DNA of 64,000 nucleotides from Peromyscus leucopus (GCF_004664715.2 NC_051073.1:58073879-58137878); one strand, 5' to 3'. Positions 42,298 to 55,289 are shown, numbered from the stretch's first letter. Translations and numbers: made by a program. The notes: generated by a model not told the origin, from the letters alone.

Positions 42298-42512
42298 AAC
42301 AGATTGAATTTATTTAGTTACTTACTTTGTATGTGTGCCTGTACATGTGTACACTTACACAACATACAGCATAACCTCTGGGGGGGGAGTCAGAGGACGA
42401 CTTATGGGAGCCAGTTTTCTCCTTCCATCACGTGGGTTCCAGAGATCAAACTGAGATCATCGGGTTCAACAGCATGTGTTTTTACCCACAGAGCCATCTT
42501 GTCAATCCCTAA
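42298..42512 (-). mobile_element. B3-type SINE (antisense)
   Basis: 'gtcagaggacgacttatggg' and 'ttttctccttccatcacgtg', then 'cagagccatcttgtcaatcc'. Confidence 0.82.
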
Positions 42513-44808
42513 TATTGTTTTTTATTGACTACTCCATGTTAACAATTCATTTCCTCCAACAACGTTGATTTCTTCATTTGCATCATCTGAGAGATTTTTG
42601 AAATTTAGGTCTTGACACTTTGGGGCCATTTTTTTTTTTTTTGAAGATAACTAACACTAGTGAAATGTTTCCGAAGTTGGAACAACTTCCACAGCAAGAT
42701 GAATTACTAATTGCAAGATGGCTGACAGGAACTTGAAGACAGGCTAACAGTAGACGTACGCACATTTCAGTAGAAAGACTCTGAAGATAAAATCTCATTA
42801 GTGAGCCTTCTTAGGCTGGGTGGGGAATTGAAGGAACGGCACCCCTGTGTCCAACTGGTAGATGTAATGTTTTCATATAAGTTGAGGCACTATTGTTACC
42901 TCAGTTTATATCAATAGACTACCAACCAGCTGCTGTAGCTTGACAAAGTGGAACCCTCTTCCCATCCCATCCCTTCTCCTGAAACTATAACTTCTATTTT
43001 AGATTCTCCTCTGGATTCCTTTTCATTTTGTTCCTGGTTAGAATTGAAAACTAAGTCCTAGGAGTTTTACCTTGAAATTGCCCCAAAGAAAAAGACCCCT
43101 GAGCATTGCAGAGAGGGGGGGATGCCCAAGGCAAGTTGCCTGTTTGGATTGAACTGAAGAGATCTTGTTGGGGAGAAAAGGGAGGTGATGGTCGGGTGAG
43201 GTGGAACTAGAACGTGCAATTTCCTGACCACGGTCTAAGTAGAGTTTCAGAATTTTGAGGTCCAGACTCTTAATTTCCTTCCCAGGGGCCCAGGAGAGAT
43301 GCTACCAACGACAGAGAAAGGATCTCGATACACCAAGCTCTTTTGTCCATTAACTTTATTCTTCTATGACAAAATTCTATCTATGCAGCTTCAGCTCTGT
43401 CCTCACATTCAGCTCCCTCTGTGTCCATTTTTCCTGTCCTCATAGTTTTAGTAAGCTCCTATGCTTTTGACCTCATCTTTGTCCTCTGTTCCTTATTGTC
43501 CATCTATCCTTCCTAGCTCCTTACTACAGGCTCTCAGAAAACTCTACAAGAGATCTGCTTTATCCTCTACCGAAGCTCTGTCTTTCTCTCTTCTCTCTGG
43601 CCACACGATTCTGTGTCTGCCTGTGGAAATTCGCTCCGGTCCTTACTGCACCTGGTTATGCAAAAAGTCCTGTTGTCCTCAGTCAGTCTCTCTGCCATGC
43701 CCCTAGGCCTGAAGGAAGGGGATGGTCTGAGCCTCACTTGCAAGAAGCAAAGCTATGCACCTGCAGCCTGCTTGTCTCCTAGACTCAGCAGGGAGTTAGT
43801 CACCTAGAGGTTCAGCAGGTCTGAAAAGCTGAACTGTTTGCCAAATGGTCTAGTAATATATGGAACCACAAGAAATTCATAGCAAGGCACAGCTGAATAG
43901 TAAAGCTGTATAACACCAAGTATTCCGTGATAAATGGCTTCCCATTTGACAGACCCTTGGTCAGTCAAACTATACCTTTAATAAACAGCTGAATCTCTAT
44001 AATATATTCTTGTGGCTCACACGAGAAGAGACAGTGGAGACTAATGGTTAAAGGTCAGTGATGCTGAATAGAAATGCAAGGCAGAGGCTTCCCACTCGGG
44101 CCTAAAAACTACTAGGGGAAGGAAAAACGTGAATGCTTTCCTCTACACCTGACTCAACATGCAAGCGTAGAACCTCAAAACTGGGACAACTCTTAAAGCC
44201 CGTCCAGGTCAAACTCCTCAATTTAAAAATGAAGAATAGACGCTCAGAGAGATGAAAAAATTTACCCTGTGCGCACCGGGTGGTACCTAAAAAAACTAAA
44301 CGGTGATGTCAATGGGAGGAATCTGCCCCAGGAAAGAGTCAATAGCAACAGCAAGAGCAGCTTCAAGGAAGAGGGGCCAGTGCCCTGCAGGAGTCCAATA
44401 ACACAGTGGGTTAGAACTGTTTCCGGGAGCAAATCAAATAACTTCCTACAAGGTGAGGAGGGAGATCCTGGTCCTCATGTGTGTGGGTGCCCATCTTGTG
44501 TGAACCAGAGACCGAGTCATAGTAATTAGCAGGTTTTGTTAGGTTGTCTTTTTCATGTTACAGTCGTGCACCTAAAGCAACACTTGGGTGACTCTCTGAG
44601 CCGCCAGCAAGCCTTTTAAAGAGGTGAGAGTCCTCGGCTGTCAACCTTGCTTGGTTGCACCTGAGGCCATCGGTAGGGAACGCCACTGTGACTCTCAACA
44701 GGGACCTGTCTTATAGGCCTCACTGCCCAACCATGAGTTCCACAGGACAGGTAGGAACAAGATACACTTGTGGGAAACAGAAATACACATGATATTAAGA
44801 AGAAAAAA
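42513..44808. other. Long repeat-poor intergenic stretch
   Basis: About 2.3 kb with no young repeat. A segment at 44170-44275 ('aaaactgggacaactcttaa', 'aatagacgctcagagagatg') resembles an old MIR or hAT-type repeat. ORFs at 43461-43807 and 44269-44849 lack gene-like structure. This is the largest such stretch between the CpG island and 60622 and is a reasonable place for distal regulatory elements. Confidence 0.5.
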
Positions 44809-44811
44809 GTT

Positions 44812-44975
44812 TGCTGGGTGGTGGTGGCACATGCCTTTAATCCCAGCACTCGGGAGGCAGAGGCAGGTGGATCTCTGGGTTTGAGGCCAGCCTGGTCTAC
44901 AGAGTGAGTTTCAAGACAGCCAGGACTACACAGAGAAACCCTGTCTCAAAAAAAAAAAAAAAAACAAAACAAAAC
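44812..44975 (+). mobile_element. B1 SINE
   Basis: 'tgctgggtggtggtggcaca' to 'gaaaccctgtctcaaaaaaa' plus A/CAAAA tail. Confidence 0.94.
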
Positions 44976-45025
44976 AAAAAACCAATAGGCAATCTCTGTC
45001 TTTGTTTGCTTGCTTTCTTTTCTTT

Positions 45026-45233
45026 TTAAGATTTACTTTATTTTTATTTTATGTTATGTGTTTTGCCTGCATGTATGTCTGTGCACGATGTGTATGCCGC
45101 ACCGAAGCAGGCCGGAAGAGAGTGTTGGATCCCCTGGGGCTTGGAATTAGAGGTGGTTGTGACCCACCAGCCTTGGTGCCTCTGCAAGAACAGCCAATAC
45201 TTTTACCTGCTGAGCCATCTCTCCAGTCTCCAG
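45026..45233 (-). mobile_element. B3-type SINE (antisense)
   Basis: 'ttaagatttactttattttt', 'gtgttggatcccctggggct' and 'gctgagccatctctccagtc'. Confidence 0.88.
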
Positions 45234-45239
45234 CCCCTT

Positions 45240-45765
45240 AATTTGCCTTTTACTGCTGTGACAAAACCCCATGTCCAAAAGCAACTTGAGGAGGAAAGGA
45301 TTTATTTCACCTTACAGCTTACGGTCCATCATAAAGAGAAGTCAGAGGAGAAAATTCACGGGCGGAGCCTAGAGGCGGAAATTGAAGCAGAGGCCGTGGA
45401 GCAGCGCTGCTTACTGGCTGGCTTCCTTAGACAACCCAGGACGCCCACCTGCCGTGGTTAGCACTCCACACAGCGAACTGGGCCCTCCAGCATCAGTCAC
45501 TGATCAAGACAATGTGGGGCTCTCCTTGCACATGGCTGGGGTTAGATTCCCAGCACCTACTCGGTAGCTTGCAAGTATCTGGAACTCCATTGCCTCCGTG
45601 GACAGGGTACACATGTGATGCACAGACAGATTATCATATAAAACATCCACACATATACAATAAAATAATTCAAAAGAAACAACATCAAAAACCTGCTCTC
45701 ACAGACTTGCCTACAGGCCAGTCTGATGGATACAATTTCTCCGCTGAGATCCCCTCTTCCCAGGT
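45240..45765 (-). mobile_element. ORR1-type MaLR LTR (antisense), split by a SINE
   Basis: The left part 45240-45495 has 'ttttactgctgtgacaaaac', 'agcaacttgaggaggaaagg' and 'agttaatc'-like 'cagtcactgatcaagacaat'. The right part 45693-45765 has 'ttgcctacaggccagtctga'. The two halves are colinear with one ORR1 LTR. Confidence 0.8.
45497..45692 (+). mobile_element. B3-like SINE inside the ORR1 LTR
   Basis: 'ggttagattcccagcaccta' with 'gcttgcaagtatctggaact' and an A-rich end 'tacaataaaataattcaaaa'. Confidence 0.65.
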
Positions 45766-45857
45766 ATGTCCAGGTTTGTGTCGAAGGCTAACCTGCACCA
45801 TCTCCAACCTGCTTTTGTCACCCAGTGTTTTATGCACCATGGCTCACTGCTTTGTTT

Positions 45858-46072
45858 TTAATTAAGATTTATTTGTATTATTTTTCAGTGTGTGTGTGTG
45901 TGTGTGTGTGTGCACATGGACCTGTGATTGCGGATGCATGTGGAGGCCAGAGGCATAGGACCCCTGCTACTTGAGTTACAGGTGGTTGTGAGTCACCTGA
46001 CATGGGTTCTGGGAACCAAACTTGGGTCCTCTCCAAGAGCAGTATGTGCTCTTGCCTTCTAGGCTAGCATTC
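45858..46072 (-). mobile_element. B3-type SINE (antisense) with (TG)n
   Basis: 'ttaagatttatttgtattat', TG run at 45890-45911, 'catgtggaggccagaggcat' and 'ttacaggtggttgtgagtca'. Confidence 0.88.
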
Positions 46073-46483
46073 GACGTGATGGGCTTCATCACAGCGTCTT
46101 TATACATAAACATCCTTCTATTTCCTTCTTCGTACCTCTCCCTCACTGCCCTTCCCTCTCCTCTCCAGCTGGTTCCCATTCTTGCTCCAGTGAGTTCTCA
46201 ATTCTTCTTTCCTAGGACATGTATTCCATTATTTCTGTTTCCTACCTCCCTTAAATTTCTTCCTCCCTCTCCTGATCCAGAAGAAGAATCTTAACAGGAT
46301 TCCCACACTCCACCAAGCTAGATGTTCAGAGTCCAAACCCAGCCGGTCCTCTGAGGCTGGGAAGCTTAGTGGTTATCCTAGCTCTTCTTAGGAAAAAAAA
46401 AAGAGAAGAAATTACTTAGTCTTAATGTTTTTAAGAAAATATCACTCTCCCCCCAGTTTAAGTGAGGCTCTAAGTTTAATCCT
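46073..46483. other. Unassigned sequence
   Basis: Pyrimidine-rich on the plus strand (46110-46280). No gene. Confidence 0.4.
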
Positions 46484-46484
46484 A

Positions 46485-46525
<41 letters not shown>
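46484..46525. repeat. (CA)n microsatellite
   Basis: Perfect CA run of about 42 bases. Confidence 0.95.
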
Positions 46526-46528
<3 letters not shown>

Positions 46529-46659
46529 CCATACATCATCTATAAAATTGCATTTCTATGTATGACATATATACACATACATAATTACATTTCTGTGCAT
46601 GACATACATACATAAAATATGTATAATTACATATATAGATGATATTTTATACACACTTA

Positions 46660-47480
46660 AGTCACACTTTCTATGTTTGTCCATAAAGATTTCATTCTTT
46701 TTAATGGTCACTGGCACCCCATTATATGAATATGCCATTATTTGTTTCAGCAATCTCCATTGATAAAATTTGGGCAGCTTCTAATACTTTACTGACATGA
46801 CACAATATTTACACTTGTTTTTCTGTGCTAGTATTTCTTAGAACTGGAATGACTAGGTCAAAGGGTATGAAAATACACTGTTATATAACTCGACACTTTA
46901 AACCTATTGCTTAATACATTGTGAAAGTCTTTCCAGATCGTAAATACTCAGTTTAGCTGCCAATATTATAATCTATGCCTATATTAAAAGTTACGTTCTC
47001 AAGCTCTAGAAATAGAACGGCATCTAAATATTCACTATGACAAACCATTTAGCAGTACTGTAGCTTAGTCTTTGTATGTGTGCTTAAGCTCAGACGTGAA
47101 CCCCCAGAAACACAAGCACTTATTTAAGGGGTATGGATATAAAAAATGATAACTTCTGTTGTCTCTTTATTACAGAAATAATACATCATTGTCCTTGACC
47201 GAGAAACATGATAGGCAAAACCATCACAGCTATACCGTCCCAGCTCCCAGAGGTCACTTCTGTCGTCTATTCTGTCTGCTGTACTTTTTGAATGTACAAC
47301 ATGGAGTTCGTGCTACTTAGAGCTGCTGCTGATAAATAGCCTTTCATTTACACCCATCGTTTTAAAGATCTGCATAGTTTTGTCTTAGGTGCACAAAATC
47401 TTATTTCCACAAGCCTCATTGCTGGGCATTTAGGTCGTTAAGGAAACTTTTCTGGTGCGTGCCGTTTAAGTGGAAGCAAC
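46660..47480 (-). mobile_element. Ancient L1/HAL1-type fragments (antisense)
   Basis: 46660-46890 has 'ttttaatggtcactggcacc', 'ccattatatgaatatgccat' and 'aactggaatgactaggtcaa'. 47160-47450 has 'tgataaatagcctttcattt' and 'ttgctgggcatttaggtcgt'. Both resemble the reversed 3' end of old L1 or HAL1 elements. Confidence 0.55.
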
Positions 47481-48774
47481 CCTCTCACTGTTGAGGGGCC
47501 TTTAAGAAAGGTTCCTGTGTGTTCCACCCGCGACTAAGAGGGCAGGAATGGGCCTAGGCGTGGAAAGGAACTGGGCGAAGAACAGAACGTGCTCCCGCGG
47601 GGCTTTCAATAAAGAGGAAGTGCCGGGGAAATGTTTCAGCCAACTCCTAGAAGAGGTCTCCTCATGGTCGGTGCCTGAGCTTTGAAGATAAAACATACAT
47701 GGGCATGGCTGGCTGCTGAGGGGTGAGGGAGGCAAATCCTTGACTTCAGCTCAAGCTGCAGTGAACTGTCAGCGCCTCAAGTGCGGTGTGTGACTGCAGC
47801 TTTCCCACCGGGCCACCAAGCAAAGGCCACAGTCAGCTTTCAAAGGTCACATACCAGACTCCACAACAAATAACACATTGCTGAGCCTTGTCCCGTGTCC
47901 TTTACCCGACCTGAGCATGCCAGGGCGCCTGTAGTATGCGTGGAAGTTTGTCAGGGTTGGATCAGCGAGGACTAACATGATTTCCTTTGAGGAACGTCTC
48001 TAACATCTAAGGGAGGACAAAGAGTTCCAGCAGAATTGGGCAACTGATTCATGAGGTTCCGAAGCAGGCTGGGCCAGGTCTAGCGCGAGGTCAGGTCTTC
48101 ATTCATCTCGGCTGAGGACTCTCCTGGACTGAATCCTAAACACGTGTGGTGTGAATGGTGGTTCTTCTGCACAACCTAAGACAGTCCTGAGAAACTCCCC
48201 GTTTCTAGTTTTCCTTTTTCTAAAAAAAGTCATCTATTTTGGTCTCTCTTGAGTTTCCTTTAAATTTCTTGACATTTACAGCTTGCCCTATTTCGTTAAC
48301 TAATGGGTCCTTAGTCAATTGTCCATTTTATATATATTACATATAACTTTATTAATTTTTTCAGCTCTAGGATTTAAAAACTTTGATATTTAATGTCGAG
48401 TAAAGTGGTCTGATTATCAGCCACGTCCAGATCCTTCATGGTTACACAACTTTCATCATATCTCCATTGCCTCCTGCCTGCCCAGATATGATTGTTTTGT
48501 TGTTCTTTTCAACCACAAAATGAAAGACCCTCAGGCCTACGGCCAACATATGTGAACATTCCTGAGTTTCATGAAAACATTCTTCTAACTATGACCATCG
48601 CTGTCTTGGCTGTCCATCCCAGGACAGCACCCATGAGGCTCTTGGAGAGAGACCTGGAGTTCAATAAACCTTGCCCCTTAAAAATGTCTTCATTTCTTCT
48701 TGGGTTATCGAAGTAGTTGTTAGGCGTTCCTGCCCACCTACGCGCCTCTAACACTTCCCTGCAGTCGGTGTCTC
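47481..48774. other. Repeat-poor intergenic stretch
   Basis: About 1.3 kb. The part 47480-48130 has somewhat raised GC and scattered CpGs ('gcgtgccg', 'cccgcgac', 'cccgcggggc') unlike its surroundings, so it may hold a regulatory element. No exon structure is seen. Confidence 0.45.
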
Positions 48775-48935
48775 TCCTCCTCTTTACAGGATCTCATGTA
48801 TCCCAGGTTGTCCTCAACCTTCCCAGTGCTGGGATCATATGCAAGAACCACCACGCCGTGTTCATGTAATGCTGGGGATCGAACCTGGATCTCCGTGCAA
48901 GCCTCTGCTAACTGAGTTACATCCTTGGCTTTTGA
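48775..48935 (-). mobile_element. B4-like SINE (antisense)
   Basis: 'cagtgctgggatcatatgca' then 'atgctggggatcgaacctgg' and 'aactgagttacatccttggc'. Confidence 0.75.
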
Positions 48936-48952
48936 TTGCTTATTCATTTAAA

Positions 48953-49009
48953 AGATTTATTTATTTATTTATTATTTATTTATTTGTTTATCTATCCATC
49001 CATCTATCC

Positions 49010-49052
<43 letters not shown>

Positions 49053-49070
49053 AATCTATTTATCTATCTA
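48953..49070. repeat. (TTTA)n(TCTA)n compound microsatellite
   Basis: ATTT units pass into ATCT/ATCC units. Confidence 0.95.
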
Positions 49071-49272
49071 ACTTGTATGTGTGTGAGCCTACAGTGAGTT
49101 TACGTGTACCACATGAGAGCAGGAGCCTGCAGAGAAGAAAAGGGGGTGTTAGAACTCCTTGAAACTGGAATTACAAGCAGTTGCAGGCTGCCATGTGGGT
49201 TCTAGGAACCAAACCCGGTTTCTGAAAGAGCAGTAAGCATTTTTAACTGCTGAGAGCCATCTTCTCAACCTC
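49071..49272 (-). mobile_element. B3-type SINE (antisense)
   Basis: 'gaactccttgaaactggaat' and 'aaagagcagtaagcattttt', then 'gagagccatcttctcaacct'. Confidence 0.82.
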
Positions 49273-49392
49273 CGTCCAATTCATTTATTTTTTAAATAAA
49301 TGTAAATGTAAAATATAAATAAGGAGTTTGCACACAATGTACTGTGGGTGTACTTAATGTTACTGAACTATATGATTAAAACTCCTTTAAAG

Positions 49393-49542
49393 GAACCAGG
49401 TGTAGTGGCATATGCCTTTAATCCCAGCACTTGGGAGACAGGCAGGTGGATCTCTCTTGAGTCTACAGAGAGAGAGTTCCAGGACAGTCCAGGCTGTTAT
49501 ACTGAGAACCCTTGTCTCAAAAAAAAAAAAAAAAAAAAAAAA
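49393..49542 (+). mobile_element. B1 SINE
   Basis: 'accaggtgtagtggcatatg' and 'ctttaatcccagcacttggg' to 'cccttgtctcaaaaaaaaaa'. Confidence 0.9.
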
Positions 49543-50999
49543 GTTAAAATGTTAAATTTCTGTTGTGTCTATTTATTTTATAATCAGAAAGTAAGTAAAT
49601 AAGCATATGTAAACTCACGTTAATAAATAATATTTGCAGGAGGAGAGAATGGCAGGATGTGTGAGCAGCTCTGAGGTGGCATTCAAAACAAGCTCAGTGC
49701 CTGTGTCTGTGCCTCTCACCAAGGTTAACCAATTGAGGTTAACCTTGGCTTTTATGGGCACCCAGAAAGGAGTCCAGGACATGCATATTTGCCTGGAGTA
49801 GGTGGAGAAGGAGAACTTAGTCATTTTAAATTCCCCATTTGAGTTGGAATTAGACTCTGCACTGTTGTGTGAAATTAAAGAGCAGGAAGATTTATTGGGC
49901 AGTGTGACCAGCTTTCTTCCTGAGTAACCAAGGGCTTGACTTGTACTGAACCGAGGTAAAGTCTGGGCTGGATTCTTGTGGCTCAGAAGTAGTCCTCGAG
50001 GCACAGGCTCTTAGACTATTCATTGAAAGGACCCAGGTCTGCCCTACTTTCCATGAAGACAAGGAGAACCAGGGAGGGTTTGCATGCTCCAGAGCACACA
50101 GACGGTACGTGACTGGACCAAGACTATAACTTACAATCCCAGCACTGTTTTTCAGTAATGGTGATGATAAATTTTAAATTATCTCAATATTCATAGCTCA
50201 AATGTCTCCCCCCCCACCTCTCTCCTTATTGATTGCTCAACTAGTGATCATAATTTTGGGTCTGGTGTTGGCAATTCTTCTATCTATTATGTGATCCTGA
50301 TTGCTAATACCGTTTCTAGAATATTCATGCCTATGTTCTACCAGTGAGATTAGCCTGTAGTATTCTTTGCATGCTATTATATTCACCGATACTGTAATGT
50401 ATATGTTTCTGTGTTTTAATATCTCTGAAATCAGAACGCAGCGGGAAAAGCTGCCATTGGCCTGGCCCAGGTCATGACATGATGCTCATGGCCTCTTCTG
50501 GACAGGTCTGAAATGTTCCAATGACAAACTGCTGTTCCAATGACTCTTGCAAAAACAAGAAAGCCACTGTAAATTAAAACTTCCCAAGGGGAAAGCAGTC
50601 ATTGGGAAAAGAATCCCAGAAACAGACCTCTTTTTCAGAAAAAGTCATATTGCCTGTATTTTGATAGTATAGAGGATGACATTATAGAGGATGTCATTGA
50701 CAGCATCAGAGACCTGAAAAATAATCAGGACAGAGTGGTGTTGAGGACAAAGAATTTCCCCCAATGTCTTATCTGTTTCTCTCATGTTCATTATTCTTTG
50801 AAACTTTAAAAATAGACACAAAGCAGTGCTTTTATTAAATTTAAAACAAAAATCCTAAGTGATTTTGCACTAGAACATTAAATGAAGTGAGTTTTACAGT
50901 CCTTGACATTTTCTTTTACATGAAATAAAACCATACAGTTTTGATATTAAACCACAAAAGGAACCAAAGAGAATTCTATTTTAATTTTCTTCTAGACCT
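49543..50999. other. Repeat-poor intergenic stretch
   Basis: About 1.45 kb. A 129-codon minus-strand ORF at 49615-50004 is the longest open frame in the window that is not caused by a SINE, microsatellite or the CpG island. I see no domain, no polyA or duplication typical of a retrocopy, and no splice structure. The stretch 50430-50780 has no recognised repeat and might be conserved non-coding DNA. Confidence 0.45.
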
Positions 51000-51392
51000 T
51001 GTATAGGCAGAGTTTTCTTGTCCCAACCACCTGCTCCCAAATAACCAGCAGCTGCTTCCCAAATAGCTGACTTGGAGACTTAATATTAATTATAAATGTT
51101 CAGCCAATAGCTCAGGCTTGTTACTAACTAGCTTTTATAATTTAGCCCATTTCTGTTAATTTATGTGCTGCCCCGAGGCTCGTGGCTTTTACCTCTATCC
51201 CATTTTGTGTGTTTGACTTGTTCAGCGTCTGAATGATGACTCCCTTGACTCCACCCTTCTTCATCCCACCCTTCTCAGTTTGGCTTTCCCACCTAACTTT
51301 ATCCTGTTCAGCTATTGACCAGTCAGATTGTTTATTAAACCAATCATAGTGACATATATTCACATAGTGCACAGAAGGATTATTCTGCAGCA
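51000..51392 (-). mobile_element. ERV LTR (antisense)
   Basis: 'agcagctgcttcccaaatag', 'tggagacttaatattaatta', 'tttctgttaatttatgtgct' and 'cagattgtttattaaaccaa' match, in reverse, an ERVK-like LTR common in cricetid genomes. Confidence 0.65.
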
Positions 51393-51499
51393 ACCTTGAC
51401 TGTTTACAACAACATCAGAATTAGCAATTGGTCGCTGATACTCAACTATGAGCACATGGAACCCTGGAATTGTCCCCGAGCAGGATCTGAAAGTACCAT

Positions 51500-51980
51500 T
51501 CCAAGCTTTTCTCCAATTGATTGGCTAATCTTTATTTTCTGATTTCACTTTGATAATTTGCATGTTCACTAGGAAATTACCCACTGTCTTCAAAATTCCA
51601 GTTTGTTGGCATAGAATCATTACAGTTTTTAATCACTTCTTTCTGTGGCTCATGGATCACTTTCACTCAGTCTTGTCCTGAACAAATTTGTGTACCCCTT
51701 TGTACAATGAGAAACTTGTGTCCACACATAGTTTCTTCTTTTCTGGTATAATCACTTGCTTTGTTTTCCATTCTTTGTTGTTTTTTAATTTATTTATGAA
51801 AAAACAAACTGTGTTTTATTTTCTCTTATTTAACATTGAAAACATTTATGGCACACATTTTTATCTTTCGAGTACAGTTTTCACTGTGACCTTTGGATTT
51901 TGGTAAAAAATATTTTCTTTCTGATTGATGACAAGTACTATTATACTTTGAATTTTTTCCTCTTCACATGATTTTGATCA
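51500..51980 (-). mobile_element. L1 ORF2-region fragment (antisense)
   Basis: 'gaaattacccactgtcttca', 'aaattccagtttgttggcat' and 'gacctttggattttggtaaa' resemble reversed L1 ORF2. Heavily decayed. Confidence 0.5.
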
Positions 51981-51984
51981 TTTT

Positions 51985-52188
51985 AAAACCATAACTTTGT
52001 GTATGTATGCATTTCTGTGTGTGGGTAGGTGCCTATCAGTGCCAGTTCCTCCAGAGGCCACCAGATCCTCTGGCTTTGAAGTTACAGGTGTTTGTGAGCT
52101 GTCCGGCCTGCATGCTGGGAACCAAACTCTGGTCCTCTGTGAGAGAAATACAGTATGAGTGCTTAATGGCTGAGCCATCTAGCCCCAA
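51985..52188 (-). mobile_element. B3-type SINE (antisense)
   Basis: 'ttctgtgtgtgggtaggtgc', 'gttacaggtgtttgtgagct' and 'ggctgagccatctagcccca'. Confidence 0.82.
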
Positions 52189-52329
52189 TTTTGGTAACTT
52201 CTATATTATCTAATTCCAACTTTATTTGAGTGAGATCCGAAACTATGTCTAAGGACATTTCCCGGTGGTGCAGAGAAAAGCAGAGAGCCTTGGGTGACAG
52301 ACTCATCATCATAAATAAAGCAACAGGAG

Positions 52330-53002
<673 letters not shown>

Positions 53003-53307
53003 AATTTTCATTGCTCACTACCATCTCCTCCCTTCTCTGTCATTTTCCTAGCTCTGTTATGGTTTGTCTGTTGGTTGGTTAAGTCCCCTCTGAAACATTT
53101 TCTTCAGGTGGGAAAACACAGGGTTTAGTCTCCAACTTCTGGCCTGTCTCTAAGTAGATTTCTTTCACCCTTATATCTGAGTGGAGTTTTGACTGGTCAA
53201 GAATTTCATGAGTTGGAGTCCTTTTTTTATCAGAAGTCTGTGGCTGTTATTGTACTAACTTCCAGAAATCAGATCCTGTTTTTTTTTTTAATAAGATTTA
53301 TTTATTG
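53003..53307. other. Spacer between the duplicated copies, left part
   Basis: No gene; a T-run at 53278-53289 precedes a B2-like 'aataagatttatttatt'. Confidence 0.4.
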
Positions 53308-53470
53308 GGGTTGGAGAGATGGCTCAGAGGTTAAGAACACTGGCTGTTCTTCCAGAGGTCCTGAGTTCAATTCCCAGCAACCACATGGTGGCTCACAACC
53401 ATCTGTAATGAGATCTGGTGCCCTCTTCTGGCCTGCGGGGATACATACAAACAGAACACTGTATACATAA
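53308..53470 (+). mobile_element. B2 SINE
   Basis: 'ggggttggagagatggctca', 'gttcaattcccagcaaccac', 'ggtgccctcttctggcctgc' and 'aacactgtatacataaatat'. Confidence 0.94.
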
Positions 53471-53529
53471 ATATTTTTATTTATTTATTTTATTAATAAT
53501 ATTTTAGTAATATTTTTAATAACTTTTAC

Positions 53530-53722
53530 TAATTTGTGGTGAGTATCTTGCCTGCATGTATGTGTACCACCTGCATGCAGTACCTGAGGAGGCCAGAAGA
53601 GGGAGTCATATCTTCTAGAGCAGAAGGATGGTGCTTTGCTGCTTGTATGGTAGGAACCAAACTCTGGTTCTTTGCAAGAACATTAAGTGCTCTTAACTGG
53701 GGAGACATTTTACCAGTCCCCA
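53530..53722 (-). mobile_element. B3-type SINE (antisense)
   Basis: 'gtatcttgcctgcatgtatg', 'aggaggccagaagagggagt' and 'ggttctttgcaagaacatta'. Confidence 0.82.
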
Positions 53723-54119
53723 GATTCTTATTCCTTCTGTGTATCCACTTATAACCCCTCACCTTACCCCAACACAAAGAGTTTCAGATTTTATCATCAG
53801 GAACTTGCTAGGGTGTGTGTTTACAGTCTAGAATGTAATTCCCTGAGCACAGTGTCTGGGATTTCTAGGTCTAAATTTTCTCCATTGCAAGTTTGTTTTA
53901 TTTCCTTTATCTGAACATTTTTTGCCTATCCAGATCCCCAAAACAACCCACTACACCCCTTAGGCTATCCTCCAATCTAATTTTTGCTCTGTGCTTTGAA
54001 ATATTTTCCCATTTGATCCTTTGATTCACTAATTTGTATCTCAGTAGCGATTGATCTTTTCTTTCATTTAGGTATAAAATCAAGTACAAAAATCCTCTGT
54101 CTTTAAAAAAAAAATCACT
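53723..54119. other. Unassigned sequence
   Basis: No gene or confident repeat. Confidence 0.4.
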
Positions 54120-54400
54120 CTATGTCTGTTTATTTATTTGTGTGTGTGGGTACATGCACCACTGTGCACTTGTGGAAGTCAGAACTTATGGGAGTTGGTT
54201 CTCTCTTTCTACCCTTTGGGTTCCCAGGATCAAACTCAGGTCATCAAACATTGTAGCAAGTGCCTGTACCTCTGAGTCATCTGGAGAGTTCTCTTTGGTT
54301 TTGAGACAGAGTCATATTATGTAGTCCAGGATCTTAAACTTAAAACACTCCAACTTCTGCCTTCTGAACCCTGGGTTACAGACAAATCTGGTCTTCTTGT
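54120..54400 (-). mobile_element. B3-type SINE plus B1 remnant (antisense)
   Basis: 54120-54285 reads 'gtggaagtcagaacttatgg' and 'agttggttctctctttctac'. 54295-54400 reads 'tttgagacagagtcatatta' to 'cttctgaaccctgggttaca'. Confidence 0.72.
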
Positions 54401-54802
54401 CCCTTTAGATACAGTGTTATTTCCTTGGTAGGCTCAGCGGGTTCAGGGATTGGAGTTTTTGTGAAGTGTATGTTCCCAGATGTAGTAGAAGATCTGGAGG
54501 AAGGGAATGTGTTATCCTTTCTCCAAGCTTTTTGTGGGAGGGCAAACTGTGCCCAAATTCTCCTCTGAAGCAGAGAGAAAGATACCTGCCTGCTAGTCTT
54601 TGCACGCCTCTCAGAGGATGGAGAAGAGAGGATAGAAGAGGGAGGAGGGAGGAGAGAAGAGCAAGGAGGGAGGAGGGAGGAGGTAGTGTACTATTCACTG
54701 TCCAATCCTTCTTGCCACTTTGGGATCCAGAAAAGCAAAATACTAATGTGGAGGTTAACATCAACTTTATCCTTAGGAGTCACAAGAACTTTGGGATCCA
54801 GA
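54401..54802. other. Unassigned sequence with GA-rich tract
   Basis: A GGAGGGA-rich tract occupies 54617-54685. The 115- and 121-codon ORFs here are opposite-strand shadows of one low-complexity stretch. Confidence 0.45.
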
Positions 54803-55289
54803 CAGAGAATGCAGCTGTGAGAATTTGTTAAGAATGTTTTTATTTTGTTTTATTTTTCAGGCAGGTTCTCACCATGTAGCCCAGGCTGGCCCTGAACTCA
54901 TGATCCTTCCTCCTCTGCCTTCTGAATGCTGGGTTATAGCTTGATCACTTCAAGGACTTATTCATTATTAAATATATCTGAGTTTTGTAAGTATTCTATG
55001 GATACCAAAATTCCTTATTTTCATTTTTTTGTTCGTTTGAGAGATGGCTTATTTACACATAGGCACCCATTATATCATGGTATTCAATTCTTTTATCATG
55101 CCAGGCCAAACATGTGCTCAAGGTTTGCCCAATTCTGAAACCAGCATATCAGAGTCTCTGGGTATAATGATCTTATCTACTTCTTCTTGTGTCTTACAGT
55201 TTTGACCTTATACATTTAGCCTTTGTGTTCTTTTTTGTGTGTGCGTATACATCCACGATCTGTCCTTTTATCTATGTACCTCTATTTCT
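54803..55289. repeat. Local direct duplication, copy 2 (no B2)
   Basis: The partner of 52330-53002, about 2.47 kb to the right in the same orientation. It keeps the uninterrupted pre-insertion site of the B2 and the same antisense B1 fragment (54850-54940). Confidence 0.88.
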
